41,995 nt of DNA from Neisseria shayeganii 871 (GCF_000226875.1 NZ_JH164926.1:403027-445021); one strand, 5' to 3'; positions 16,356 through 25,322 are shown, counted from the stretch's first letter. The notes: generated by a model from the sequence alone, not told the origin. Numbers and translations are program-made.

Positions 16356-16487
16356 GATTTCTCCTGTTGATGAGTGGGTTGCGTTGGGGGCGGTTAAGGC
16401 AGGCAGAATCCGGCGCCCCTTCCGGCTCCTGCTTGTGCTTTTCAGGCTGGCTATTTTCAGCCTATGCAGCAATTCGATGTTTAAGAA

Positions 16488-16499
16488 AGGCTACCTGAA
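16488..16499 (+). repeat. DNA uptake sequence
   Basis: Exact AGGCTACCTGAA between spuC and the esterase gene. A decayed second copy (TTCAGATAGCCC, near 16535) may once have formed a pair with it. Confidence 0.88.
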
Positions 16500-16565
16500 A
16501 AGGCTTTCGCTTGGCAGAAACCTGCCCGCCCGTTTTCAGATAGCCCGATTCACCGCTTAATCGGC

Positions 16566-17975
16566 TTATTGATCAGATTTTTCTTCTTTTTTTCCGGCTT
16601 TTTCTTCTTTGGCCAGTTTCTTGTCCATCATTTGCTCAAACTCGCGCATGCACTGTTCGGCAACGGCCAGCATTTTGTCGATTTCTTTTTTGGTCATCAC
16701 CAAGGGGGGCGCGGCCACCATATGGTCGCCGCAGGCGCGCATGATGAGGTTGTTTTTGAAGAAAATGTCGCGGCACATCAGGCCGGTTTCACCGGTATTG
16801 GGGAACAGCTCGCGCCTAGCTTTGTCTTTCACCAAAGTGAAGCCGCAAATCAAACCTTCGCTACGGATGTCATCCACGTATTTGAATTGGCTGAAGGTTT
16901 CTTCCCAGCGTTTTTTCATGTACGGGCCGGTTTCGTTTTTCACCTGATCGACAATGCCTTCGTCTTGCAGGATTTCCAGGTTTTTCTTGGCCACGGCGGC
17001 CGCCACGGGGTGGCCGGAGTAGGTAAAGCCGTGGTTGAACTCGCCGCCGGCTTTCAGGCCTTCGGCCACTTTGTCGTTCACCAGCACCGCGCCGATGGGC
17101 AGGTAGCCGGAAGACAGACCTTTGGCAGTGGTGAAGATATCCGGTTTGAAGCCCATGGTTTCATGGCCGAACCAGTTGCCTGTGCGGCCGAAACCGCAGA
17201 TCACTTCGTCGGCCACCAAAAGAATGTCGTGTTTGCGGCAGATTTCTTCAATGCGCGGCCAGTAGGTTTTCGGCGGGATGATTACGCCGCCGGCACCCTG
17301 AATCGGCTCGCCGACGAAGGCGGCAATCTTGTCGGCGCCGATTTCTTCGATTTTCTCTTCCAGCCAATTGGCGGCGCGCAGGCCGAACTCTTCCGGGCTT
17401 TCGCCGTCTTTGGCCAAGCCGTAGTACCAAGGCTGCTCAATATGCACCACGTTCGGAATCGGCAAATCGCCTTGGCTGTGCATGCCTTTCATGCCGCCTA
17501 GGCTGGCGCCGCCGATGGTGGAGCCGTGGTAGCCGTTCCAACGGCCGATGATCACTTTTTTCTGCGGCTTGCCCACCGACGCCCAGTAGTGGCGCACCAT
17601 GCGCATCATGGTGTCCACCGATTCGGAGCCGGAACCGGTGTAGAACACGTGGTTGAAGCCGGACGGCGCGATGTCGGTGATGGTGGCAGACAACTCCACT
17701 ACTGCGGGGTGGGTGGTTTTGAAGAAGGTGTTGTAGAACGGCAGCTCCTTCATCTGTTTTTTGGCCACTTTGGCCAGCTCTTTGCGGCCGTAGCCGATGT
17801 TCACGCACCACAGGCCGGCCATGCCGTCGAGGATTTCGTTGCCCTCGTCGTCATACACATAAATGCCTTTGGCCTTCACCATCACGCGCACGCCTTCGCG
17901 TGCCAGAGCGGCGTTGTCGGAGAAGGGGTGGAGGTGGTGTTTGCCGTCTTGGCGGCTGTAGTCTTGTTTACTCAT
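16566..17975 (-). CDS. spuC: Putrescine-pyruvate aminotransferase (SpuC-like)
   Basis: This class III PLP aminotransferase probably converts putrescine to 4-aminobutanal with pyruvate as acceptor. The 469-residue protein has the PLP lysine K285 (TTAKGLSSGYLPIGA), the cofactor aspartate D256 in ADEVICGFGRTG, and the phosphate-binding GSGSES (114-119). A short Lys/Glu-rich tail closes the protein and is unlike the body. AGGAG lies upstream of the start. Substrate is inferred from overall similarity and from the spuA and spuB genes nearby; other omega-amines remain possible. Confidence 0.88.
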   Translation of the reverse strand: MSKQDYSRQDGKHHLHPFSDNAALAREGVRVMVKAKGIYVYDDEGNEILDGMAGLWCVNIGYGRKELAKVAKKQMKELPFYNTFFKTTHPAVVELSATITDIAPSGFNHVFYTGSGSESVDTMMRMVRHYWASVGKPQKKVIIGRWNGYHGSTIGGASLGGMKGMHSQGDLPIPNVVHIEQPWYYGLAKDGESPEEFGLRAANWLEEKIEEIGADKIAAFVGEPIQGAGGVIIPPKTYWPRIEEICRKHDILLVADEVICGFGRTGNWFGHETMGFKPDIFTTAKGLSSGYLPIGAVLVNDKVAEGLKAGGEFNHGFTYSGHPVAAAVAKKNLEILQDEGIVDQVKNETGPYMKKRWEETFSQFKYVDDIRSEGLICGFTLVKDKARRELFPNTGETGLMCRDIFFKNNLIMRACGDHMVAAPPLVMTKKEIDKMLAVAEQCMREFEQMMDKKLAKEEKAGKKEEKSDQ

Positions 17976-18042
17976 GCTTTACTCCTTTGAAAAATAAAGG
18001 TTATCAACAAAATAATCGGGATCATATTGCCCGAATGGAAAT

Positions 18043-18048
18043 ATTATA
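18043..18048 (-). promoter_or_regulatory. Candidate -10 of spuC
   Basis: TATAAT on the minus strand, 68 bp upstream of the spuC start. The -35 at 17 bp (TTCCGA) is poor. Confidence 0.4.
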
Positions 18049-18158
18049 GCCAATGGCTGTCCGGTTCGGAAAAGGCGGCTCGAAAACCGGTTTACGATTT
18101 CCTTTAAATCATGACGATGGGGTTCGGGCCGACATCCGCCACCGTCAACCGGGAGGCT

Positions 18159-19004
18159 TCACTCAATACTGCGGCGCAGCAGCCACACCGAACCGACCAC
18201 CAACAACATGCCGCCAACGGTCAAGATGCCGATGGGTGTGCCGAACACCCAATAATCCAGCAGCAAGGTACACACCGGCACCAAATACAACACGGCATTC
18301 ACCCGGCTCACCGCGCCCTGCGACAGCATATAGAAAAACAGCAGCAGCGCCCCCACCGACACCAAGCCGCCCATCCAAGCCAAAGCGCCGACAAAAGGCC
18401 AGCTCCATTGCACTTGCCAGCCTTGATGCCATACTGCCAGCAAGTACACCGGCAAGGCAAGGGCGTATTGCAAAGCGGTCAGCGGCAGCAGGTGGCCGTC
18501 GAGCCGTTTCTGCACCATCGAACCGAGGCTGAACGAGAGCATGGCCGCCACCGCAAACAGCAGCCCCAAGCCGTTGACGCTGCCCAAATCCTTGGCGCCG
18601 TACACGGCCAGCACCACGCCGGCGAAGCCGGCAACCAAGCAGAGCATACCGGTTAAACTGCGGACATCGCGCAGCAAAAGCGCGGTGGCCAGCGGCTGCA
18701 AAGCCAATACTATCGTCACCAAGCCCGGCGAAAGATGATGGCGGATGCTCAGAAAATAGCAGCTGATGTACATCACTTGGATCAAAAACCCGCACAGCAA
18801 GAGCCACGGCCATTGGCCGGCTGCCACTTTCAGCGGCGGGCGCAGCCAGGCGATGGCCAAACCGAGCAAGGCCAGCGCCACGGCCATCCGCAACAGCAAG
18901 AACGACCAGACATCGGCATATTGCAGACCGACCTTGGTGGCGATGGCGCCAATGCTCCAGAAAGCCAGAAACAGCAAAGGGGCGTAGGTTTTCAACTGCA
19001 TCAC
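18159..19004 (-). CDS. EamA/DMT-family transporter
   Basis: The 281-residue protein has ten hydrophobic segments in two five-helix halves, the EamA plan. The first half starts LLFLAFWSIGAIATKVGLQYADVW and the second includes GLLFAVAAMLSFSLGSMVQKRL. The family exports metabolites and amines, among many others. It lies between spuB and spuC on the same strand, which suggests but does not prove a link to polyamine or amino acid movement. Confidence 0.88.
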   Translation of the reverse strand: MMQLKTYAPLLFLAFWSIGAIATKVGLQYADVWSFLLLRMAVALALLGLAIAWLRPPLKVAAGQWPWLLLCGFLIQVMYISCYFLSIRHHLSPGLVTIVLALQPLATALLLRDVRSLTGMLCLVAGFAGVVLAVYGAKDLGSVNGLGLLFAVAAMLSFSLGSMVQKRLDGHLLPLTALQYALALPVYLLAVWHQGWQVQWSWPFVGALAWMGGLVSVGALLLFFYMLSQGAVSRVNAVLYLVPVCTLLLDYWVFGTPIGILTVGGMLLVVGSVWLLRRSIE

Positions 19005-19033
19005 AAAACTTTCCGTTCGGTTTGCGCCTGCCG

Positions 19034-19062
19034 TTTCAGGTAGCCTGAAAGGCTACCTGAAA
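19034..19062. terminator. Inverted DUS pair after spuB
   Basis: TTCAGGTAGCCT (19035-19046) and AGGCTACCTGAA (19050-19061) form a 13-bp stem with a 3-base loop just after the spuB stop. No long T run follows. Confidence 0.65.
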
Positions 19063-19079
19063 GCCGTTTATTTTGACAC

Positions 19080-20420
19080 TTAAACGTGCAGCAGCAGGTA
19101 TTTGCGCTCCCACGGGCTGATGACGCGGAAGTATTCGGCCACTTCTTTCTCTTTCAAGCCGATGTACATTTCCACAAAACGTTTGCCCAATACCTCGTGA
19201 ATCGGCTCGCAAGTGCGCAGGCGCTCGATGGATTCTTCCACCGTGGTGGGGAATTGGTAAGGCAGCTCGTAGGCGTTGGAGAAATTCGGCGCGCTGGGCT
19301 GCAGTTTTTCCTTGATGCCCAAATAGCCGCAGGCCAGCGAACAGGCCACCGCCAGATAGGGATTAACGTCCACGCCGGGCAGGCGGTTTTCCACGCGGCG
19401 GCCTTGCGGCGAGGAGCGCGGCACGCGCAAACCTACGGTGCGGTTGTCGTAGCCCCACTCCACATTGGTGGGAGCGGCGGTGTAGCGGGTGAGGCGGCGG
19501 AAAGAGTTCACATACGGCGCAAAAATCGGCATGGTTTCGGGCAGGTATTTTTGCAGGCCGCCGATGAAGTGGAAAAACAGCTCGGACGGCGAACCGTCTT
19601 CCGGGTTGCTGAAGGCGTTTTTGCCGCTTTCGATGTGGGTCAGGCTTTGGTGCACGTGCATGGCGCTGCCCGGCTCGCCTTCCAAGGGTTTGGCCATGAA
19701 GGTGGCGTACATATTGTGGTGGAAGGCCGCCTCGCGCACGGTGCGCTTGAAGAGAAATACTTGGTCGCACAAATCCATGGCGTTGCCGTGCAGGAAATTG
19801 ATTTCCATCTGCGCCGGGCCCAGCTCGTGAATCAGGGTGTCCACTTCCAAATTCTGCTTGTCGCAGTAATCGTAGATTTCTTCAAACAGGGGATCGAATT
19901 CGTTGACCGCGTCAATGGCGTAGGAGCGGCGGCCGAACTCTTTGCGGCCGGTGCGGCCGATGGGCGGCACCAGGGGAATGTCGGGGTCGGGGTTTTGCGC
20001 CACCAGATAAAACTCCATTTCCGGCGCAATCACCGGCGCCAGGCCGATGTTTTCATACAGCTTGAGCACGCGGCGCAGCACATTGCGCGGCGAAGTTTCC
20101 ACCGGCAGGCCTTCGGGGGTGAAACAGTCGAAAATCAGGCTGGCGGTGGGGTCTTGCGCCCAGGGCACGTGACGGATGGTGCTGGGGTCGGGGCGCAGTT
20201 CCATATCGGGGTCGGTCAGATCCAGCATGTCGTCGCTGGGGAAATCGCCGGTAACGGTTTGGATCAGCACCACTTCGGGCAGGCGCATTTCCGGCTCCGA
20301 CAAGAATTTGTCTTTGGGAATAATCTTGCCGCGGGCCACGCCGGTGATGTCGGGCAGAATACATTCCACTTCGGTGATGTGATTGTCTTTCAGCCACTGT
20401 TCGATATCTGGGTTTAGCAT
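19080..20420 (-). CDS. spuB: Gamma-glutamylputrescine synthetase (SpuB/PuuA-like)
   Basis: A glutamine synthetase fold enzyme that most likely joins glutamate to putrescine with ATP. The 446-residue protein has the GS beta-grasp N-terminus (ECILPDITGVARGKIIPKDKF) and catalytic-domain motifs (PEMEFYLV, GPAQMEINFLHGNA, AMHVHQSL, NRLPGVDVNPYLAVACSLACG). It lacks the adenylylation-site context of GlnA and is closer to PuuA/SpuB. The ATG at 20420 has GAGGA upstream and replaces a longer frame to 20486. It sits between genes for SpuA- and SpuC-type enzymes. Confidence 0.88.
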   Translation of the reverse strand: MLNPDIEQWLKDNHITEVECILPDITGVARGKIIPKDKFLSEPEMRLPEVVLIQTVTGDFPSDDMLDLTDPDMELRPDPSTIRHVPWAQDPTASLIFDCFTPEGLPVETSPRNVLRRVLKLYENIGLAPVIAPEMEFYLVAQNPDPDIPLVPPIGRTGRKEFGRRSYAIDAVNEFDPLFEEIYDYCDKQNLEVDTLIHELGPAQMEINFLHGNAMDLCDQVFLFKRTVREAAFHHNMYATFMAKPLEGEPGSAMHVHQSLTHIESGKNAFSNPEDGSPSELFFHFIGGLQKYLPETMPIFAPYVNSFRRLTRYTAAPTNVEWGYDNRTVGLRVPRSSPQGRRVENRLPGVDVNPYLAVACSLACGYLGIKEKLQPSAPNFSNAYELPYQFPTTVEESIERLRTCEPIHEVLGKRFVEMYIGLKEKEVAEYFRVISPWERKYLLLHV

Positions 20421-20490
20421 AATGGGGTCATCCTCGTTTCTGGTGGTTTCGTTTGTCGTTGGAATGGGTGCAGCTAAAGGCTGCATTAAC

Positions 20491-20527
20491 AGGCTACCTG
20501 AAGGAGAAACCGGCTTTCAGGCAGCCT
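20491..20527. repeat. Mixed-dialect DUS pair
   Basis: An exact AGGCTACCTGAA (20491-20502) faces TTCAGGCAGCCT (20516-20527). The second is the reverse complement of AGGCTGCCTGAA, the dialect described for Simonsiella. They form a hairpin with one mismatch, between spuB and the gene upstream. Confidence 0.8.
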
Positions 20528-20596
20528 GAATCGGGTGTTTGCGGGCAGGTTTAACGGATGGTTTCCGCAGCCGGCTCATGATAGGCAGTAAGCCGC

Positions 20597-20971
20597 TTAG
20601 CCGGGGGCGGCCACGCAGATGCTGCCCCGGCCGCCCTGTTCGATTTCAATCAAATAGCGTCCGCGGTCATTCTTTCGCGCACCGTGCAGTTCCAAAAACA
20701 GACTGGCTTGGCCGGTATCGCCGTCCAAACGCGACTCCATACGTTGGGTGATGTCGTCATTGCCTTTGTAGAGCCGCACACGGATGTCGCCTTGGATCAT
20801 CACGGCCCACATGCCATCTTGCGCATCAACACTGAACGGGAAGCGCTCGTCTTTTTGTATCTGCCTCGGTTGGCATTCGTAAGGATCGCTCTGCCCGTCG
20901 GCGGCGGCGATGGCAGGGGCGGACAAGGCCAGGCTGGCGCTCAGTAAAACCATGGATTTGAGGTAAGACAT
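20597..20971 (-). CDS. Small exported protein, unknown function
   Basis: The 124-residue protein has a signal peptide (residues 1-22, ending PAIAA), leaving a mature domain of about 100 residues. Two cysteines, in YECQP and SICVAAPG near the end, could form a disulfide. The alternating pattern (MWAVMIQGDIRVRLYKGNDD) suggests a beta-sandwich. The ATG at 20971 has AAGGAG 7 bases upstream. It lies between spuA and spuB on the same strand, with DUS on both sides. No family is recognised. Confidence 0.8.
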   Translation of the reverse strand: MSYLKSMVLLSASLALSAPAIAAADGQSDPYECQPRQIQKDERFPFSVDAQDGMWAVMIQGDIRVRLYKGNDDITQRMESRLDGDTGQASLFLELHGARKNDRGRYLIEIEQGGRGSICVAAPG

Positions 20972-21049
20972 CGTATTCTCCTTCAAATGGTACCGAAAAC
21001 AGCTGCCGAACGGATGTCGGCAAAGACTTCACACACGCTGTTGCAAATC

Positions 21050-21091
21050 AGGCTACCTGAAACCGTGTTGCCGATGGTTTTCAGGTAGCCT
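21050..21091. repeat. Inverted DUS pair between spuA and the exported-protein gene
   Basis: AGGCTACCTGAA (21050-21061) and TTCAGGTAGCCT (21080-21091) flank AACCGTGTTGCCGATGGTT, allowing a stem of about 15 bp just after the spuA stop. It may end or attenuate spuA transcription. Confidence 0.7.
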
Positions 21092-21095
21092 GTGT

Positions 21096-21848
21096 TCAGG
21101 ATTTGCCTGCCCGGTAGGCTTCGCAGGCTTCTTTGAAAGCCTTGAAGAGGGCAACGGAGGCCGGTTTTTCGTTGAACAACCATTCGGGGTGCCATTGCAC
21201 GGCATAGCCGAAATGGCGGGCGGCATCGATGCGGAAGGCTTCCACGATGCCGTCGGGTGCCAGCGCTTCTACGGTGAGGCCGCGGCCCAAATCTTTGATG
21301 CCCTGTTGGTGCAGGGAATTGATGGTGATGGTGTCGGCGCCGCTCAGCCATTGCTTGAGCAGGCTGTCGGCCTGCAAATGGGCCTCGTGGGCGTCGGCAT
21401 AGAGGGTGGGGATGTCGCCTTCGGGCGGCTCGCGGTGGTCCATCTTGCCCGGCAGTTCCTGAATATGCTGGTGCAGGGTGCCGCCGAAGGCGACGTTGAT
21501 TTCCTGAAAACCGCGGCACACGCCGAACAAGGGCATGCCCATGTCGATCACGGTTTGAATCAGCGGCAGCGTGGTGGCATCGCGGGCGGGGTCGTGCAGG
21601 GTACCTTCCCGGGCGGGCGGCTCGCCGTAGTGGTGCGGCTCGACGTTGGACAGCGAACCGGTAAGAAACAGGCCGTCCAGCAGCGGCAGGAAACGGGCCA
21701 ATACGCTTTGGTCGCCCAAGGCGGGCAGAATCATCACGTCGCCCACCGCGGTTTGCACGGCGTGCACATATTTGTCGCCGACCGAATGGAACGGCCATTG
21801 CCCCTGGTATTTGATGTCGGCCGGAATGCCGATAACGGGACGGGTCAT
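21096..21848 (-). CDS. spuA: Gamma-glutamyl-GABA hydrolase (SpuA/PuuD-like)
   Basis: A class I glutamine amidotransferase-like hydrolase that releases GABA from gamma-glutamyl-GABA in putrescine breakdown. The 250-residue protein has the nucleophile C111 (FGVCRGFQE) and the H220-x-E222 pair (VQWHPEW), giving a complete triad. The N-terminus MTRPVIGIPAD is typical. It is the first gene of the spuA-x-spuB-EamA-spuC run, in the same order as spuABC of Pseudomonas. The oxidase and dehydrogenase of the Puu route are not in the window. Confidence 0.9.
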   Translation of the reverse strand: MTRPVIGIPADIKYQGQWPFHSVGDKYVHAVQTAVGDVMILPALGDQSVLARFLPLLDGLFLTGSLSNVEPHHYGEPPAREGTLHDPARDATTLPLIQTVIDMGMPLFGVCRGFQEINVAFGGTLHQHIQELPGKMDHREPPEGDIPTLYADAHEAHLQADSLLKQWLSGADTITINSLHQQGIKDLGRGLTVEALAPDGIVEAFRIDAARHFGYAVQWHPEWLFNEKPASVALFKAFKEACEAYRAGKS

Positions 21849-21987
21849 GAAACAGGCTCCTTTGTCGATTTTGGCATGGTTTTTATCAGGCGGGCGCTAC
21901 TATCCCATGCGGCAGAAAAATTGGCAAGTGCCCGTATATCGGGGCATACGGGCTACCTGAAAGATTTTTGAGCCGCTTTCTGAGCAT

Positions 21988-22305
21988 TTATTTGCTTAAG
22001 GGCTTGAGGCGAAAGACTTGGTGCTCTGCAGCAACGGTTTGCAGAAAATCTACGTTCGGATGCTTGCCCGGATGGGCCTGTGCATCAGCGGTGTGCTCGG
22101 CAAACCAGAGCAGGCCCTGCGCGGCGGCTTCGGCATCCAAGCGGCCGTTGAAACGCTGGCAGAGGGCGTAATACAGTTTGAGCGAACCGAGTTTGCCTTC
22201 CACGGCGGGGATATGGTGCACGGTATGGCCGGCGGCGTCTTCGATGTCCAAGCCGGCTAGGTGGACGATGTCGGGAAAAGTGGCGAGGTGGTCTTGAAAA
22301 TTCAT
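21988..22305 (-). CDS. DUF2322 family protein
   Basis: The 105-residue protein starts MNFQDHLATFPDIVHLAGLD and has the DUF2322 pattern of KLGSLKLYYAL in the middle and HPNVDFLQTV near the end. Function is unknown. The ATG at 22305 is chosen because the upstream frame (to 22410) is arginine- and alanine-rich without family similarity. It has no signal or membrane segment. It is probably transcribed alone or from queH across a 180-bp gap containing a DUS. Confidence 0.8.
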   Translation of the reverse strand: MNFQDHLATFPDIVHLAGLDIEDAAGHTVHHIPAVEGKLGSLKLYYALCQRFNGRLDAEAAAQGLLWFAEHTADAQAHPGKHPNVDFLQTVAAEHQVFRLKPLSK

Positions 22306-22454
22306 GGCAGGTCTTTCGGAAAGGGCGGCAGTCAAACGGGCGGGATGCCGACGCTGCTGCGCAAGGGGGAAAAGCAAGGCAGCCAAGCACCATAGCAAAG
22401 CCGCCGCCATTACCCAGCAGCGGAAACCGTTACAGCGTGCAGGAATATGGCGGC

Positions 22455-22466
22455 AGGCTACCTGAA
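22455..22466 (+). repeat. DNA uptake sequence
   Basis: Exact AGGCTACCTGAA after the queH stop. Confidence 0.9.
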
Positions 22467-22485
22467 AAGGCTGGCCGAGAGGCGG

Positions 22486-23166
22486 TTAGACTTCTTCTTC
22501 ATCACCGTAGTATTTCACGCCGATTTTAATCGGCGCCCTGCCCTGTGATTTGCGGTGGTGGTTGGTATCGCGCAGAGAATAGGCGCAGCCGCAGTATTCC
22601 TGCTGGTAGAAATGCTCGCGTTTGCTGATTTCGATCATGCGCGCGCTGCCGCCGCCTTTGCGCCAGTTGTATTCCCAATAGGTGAGGCCGGGGTATTTTT
22701 CGGCCGCACGCACGCCGCATTCGTTGATTTGGTTCATGTTTTTCCAGCGCGAAATGCCCAGCGAACTGGTGATTACCGGAAAGCCGTGCTCATGGGCATA
22801 CAGCGCGGTGCGTTCGAAGCGCATGTCGAAACACATGGTGCAGCGGCGGCCGCGTTCGGGGTCCATCTCCATGCCGCGTGCCCGCTCGAACCAGTTGTCC
22901 ACATCGTAATCGGCGTCGATAAAGGGAATGCCGTGCTTTTCGGCAAAGGCGATGTTTTCGTTTTTGCGGATTTCGTATTCTTTTTTGGGGTGGATATTGG
23001 GGTTGTAAAAGTAGATGGTGAAATCGATGCCCGAAGCGAGCATGGCTTCCATCACTTCCCCGCTGCAGGGGGCACAACAGGAATGCAGCAGCACTTTCTT
23101 TTCGCCGCCGGGCGGGGTGAGCACCGGGCGCTCGATGGGGGTGGTGTTCGGTTTGTCTTGGCTCAT
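22486..23166 (-). CDS. queH: Epoxyqueuosine reductase QueH
   Basis: QueH reduces epoxyqueuosine to queuosine in tRNA and is the non-cobalamin alternative to QueG. The 226-residue protein carries the family cysteines: C30-C31-x2-C34 (HSCCAPC), C109-x2-C112 (RRCTMCFDMR) and C192-x-C194 (EYCGCAYS). It binds an iron-sulfur cluster and probably another metal. I prefer the ATG at 23166 to one at 23196, as the extra residues are not family-like. DUS lie on both sides. Confidence 0.93.
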   Translation of the reverse strand: MSQDKPNTTPIERPVLTPPGGEKKVLLHSCCAPCSGEVMEAMLASGIDFTIYFYNPNIHPKKEYEIRKNENIAFAEKHGIPFIDADYDVDNWFERARGMEMDPERGRRCTMCFDMRFERTALYAHEHGFPVITSSLGISRWKNMNQINECGVRAAEKYPGLTYWEYNWRKGGGSARMIEISKREHFYQQEYCGCAYSLRDTNHHRKSQGRAPIKIGVKYYGDEEEV

Positions 23167-23197
23167 GATGTGTGTAAAGAAGTATAGAGTGGACAAC

Positions 23198-23209
23198 AGG
23201 CTACCTGAA
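23198..23209 (+). repeat. DNA uptake sequence (last before a long gap)
   Basis: Exact AGGCTACCTGAA. The next exact copy is at 31115, about 7.9 kb away. Confidence 0.9.
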
Positions 23210-23690
23210 AACGGGAAAACTATTCTTTCCTTTCGGAGTGAATGGCGGGTTCGCCCATCACGAATCCTGAATCTGGTGGCAGTGCGGCTTCGCGGCGAGT
23301 TGGTTCCGATAGCATCGGTCGGGCTTCTGCCGCAATACTTTTCGGATCAACCGGCCTGCTGTTTACATCCCAAGCTTCTGCTGTTTGTCCGAAATTTGTG
23401 GGATGCAGGCTGCAAGCGTCAGAATCAGGATACTCAAACCAAACCTCGGTTCATGTTTTTTCCTCGGTGATTATTTTCGGTTCGACCGCCGATTTTTGTT
23501 TTCTTGAAAAACGAATTGGCTTTAATCGGGATTCAAGATTATGTACAGCAGCCATTTTAAAGGAAAATCCCGTGCTTTGCACCGCTGGGTTGCGGTTTGG
23601 ACAAACCATATGTGGTGGTGAAACTCTTATTTTTATTCCGTTCAAAACATCGGAAGCGGCATGTTGAATAAGAGAAGCATCCGCTGAAGC
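23210..23690. other. Intergenic region without a recognised gene
   Basis: About 480 bp of lower GC than the flanks. Frames on both strands are short or without protein-like pattern (the longest is 141 codons, plus strand, from 23242, with no ribosome binding site). It could be a decayed gene, but no residue pattern is recognisable. Confidence 0.4.
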
Positions 23691-23696
23691 AAGAGA

Positions 23697-23727
23697 AAAG
23701 CTGCCGGATCATGAATACGGCAGCTTT
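23697..23727 (-). terminator. Terminator of putP
   Basis: AAAGCTGCCG pairs with CGGCAGCTTT, followed on the minus strand by a short T-containing run (TTTTCTC). Confidence 0.75.
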
Positions 23728-23742
23728 CGAAAACCCCAATAG

Positions 23743-25224
23743 TTAACCATTTTTAGGTTGGGTTGTTTTAGGTTGGGTTGGTATCTGGGCTGCATTCAAA
23801 GCCACCGGTAGTTCCGGTGCTTTGCCGCACAAGCTGACCGCCACTACCGCCAATGTTGCGGCAGTAAAGCCGGGAACCACTTCGAATACTTCGAAAATTC
23901 CGCCCGTCTGCTGCTTCCAAGCGACCACTACGACGGCACCAGTAACCATACCGGCAATGGCAGCGGTGCCGGTCATGCGCTTCCAGAACAGGCTCAATAG
24001 AATTACCGGGCCGAAAGCGGCTCCAAAGCCACCCCAAGCATAAGCCACCATGCTTAACAGCGTACTGTCCTTTTGGCTGTATGCCATATAGATTCCCATA
24101 CAGGCAAGAACCAGTACGGCAATGCGGGATACGTTCAGAATTTCGCGGTCGGAAGCATTTTTACGAAAATAGGTACGGTAAATGTCCTCCGAAAATGTTG
24201 TGGAACAAACCAAGAGTTGGGAGTCGATGGTACTCATGATGGCGGCTAGGATCCCCGCTATCACCAAGCCGGCAACAAACGGATGAAAAAGTGCCTGGGA
24301 GAGGGCAATCAACACAGTCTCGCTGTTAGGCAGCGGCGCTTCTTTGAAATAAGCTGCCCCCAAAAAACCGACAGCCAATGCCGACAGCATGGTTACGGTA
24401 CTCCAAATCATGGCGATACGGCGGGAAACCTTGATGTCTTCGACACGGCGTACGCTCATGAAGCGTACCAATACATGGGGTTGTCCCAAATAGCCGATAC
24501 ACCAGCCGCTTAGGGAAATCAGTCCTAACAGCCAACCCATTTGTGGCTTCAAGTTATCGAGGGTTATCCGGTGCAGTTCCGCAGCTTGGTACGTCCCGGA
24601 AACACCGCCAAACAGGAAAAACAGCATCAGGGCAACCACCAGCATCGAAGCAGCCATCATCAGACCCTGGAAAAAATCCGTCCAAGACACAGCCAGATAA
24701 CCGCCCAAAAAGGTGTAGGAAATAATTGCAACGCTGCCGACCAATAAAGCAGTATCATAATCGATACCGAATGTTTTTTCGAATACCACGGCACCGCCGC
24801 TGAGACCAGCTACCACATAAAGGGTAAAGAAAAACAGGGTAACTGCGGCAGAAACGGTTTTCAGCAGGATATTATTACCAAAGCGGTTCGACAGATATTC
24901 CGGGATGGTTTTTGCATCGTTCAAAGCTTCGGTCAGGAGACGCAAGCGTGGGGCAATCAGCTTCCAATTCAGATAAACGCCTGCCAAAGTAAAGAAAATA
25001 ATCCAAATATTGCCGAAACCGCCGGCATAAATCGCGCCGGGCAGCCCCATCAGTGCCCAACCGCTCAAGTCCGAAGCGCCCGCACTTAAAGCAGCCACAG
25101 AAGGGGGCAGATTGCGCGAACCGAGGATATAGTCGGAAGCGTTTTTGGTTTTCAGATAAAAATAGATACCTACGGCCAGCATACCCAGAAAATACAGGCC
25201 GAAAGAAAAATAAAGGTTATTCAT
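23743..25224 (-). CDS. putP: Sodium/proline symporter PutP
   Basis: PutP is an inner-membrane sodium/solute symporter (SSF family) that takes up proline as nutrient or osmoprotectant. The 493-residue protein has about 13 membrane helices. It carries the sodium-site SAGASDLSGWALMGLPGA at about residues 47-64 (D52 matches D55 of the E. coli protein) and the GGYLAVSWTDFFQG motif. The tail has a short repeat, PTQPKTTQPK, matching a DNA repeat GGTTGGGTTG. It lies 98 bp downstream of ectC on the same strand. Proline is the expected substrate, but the ectC neighbour makes another compatible solute possible. Confidence 0.92.
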   Translation of the reverse strand: MNNLYFSFGLYFLGMLAVGIYFYLKTKNASDYILGSRNLPPSVAALSAGASDLSGWALMGLPGAIYAGGFGNIWIIFFTLAGVYLNWKLIAPRLRLLTEALNDAKTIPEYLSNRFGNNILLKTVSAAVTLFFFTLYVVAGLSGGAVVFEKTFGIDYDTALLVGSVAIISYTFLGGYLAVSWTDFFQGLMMAASMLVVALMLFFLFGGVSGTYQAAELHRITLDNLKPQMGWLLGLISLSGWCIGYLGQPHVLVRFMSVRRVEDIKVSRRIAMIWSTVTMLSALAVGFLGAAYFKEAPLPNSETVLIALSQALFHPFVAGLVIAGILAAIMSTIDSQLLVCSTTFSEDIYRTYFRKNASDREILNVSRIAVLVLACMGIYMAYSQKDSTLLSMVAYAWGGFGAAFGPVILLSLFWKRMTGTAAIAGMVTGAVVVVAWKQQTGGIFEVFEVVPGFTAATLAVVAVSLCGKAPELPVALNAAQIPTQPKTTQPKNG

Positions 25225-25322
25225 AATTTGGCTTTCAGGCTACCTGGAAAAGGTGTGTTCCATGATGAAAAGTCGACAGAGCCATGCTACTTGGATGACT
25301 GCTGCGGCATGGCCTGCCGCAA

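Noticed and set aside
23242..23667. A 141-codon plus-strand frame in the gap after queH
   Set aside because: No ribosome binding site, no recognisable domain and low-complexity composition.
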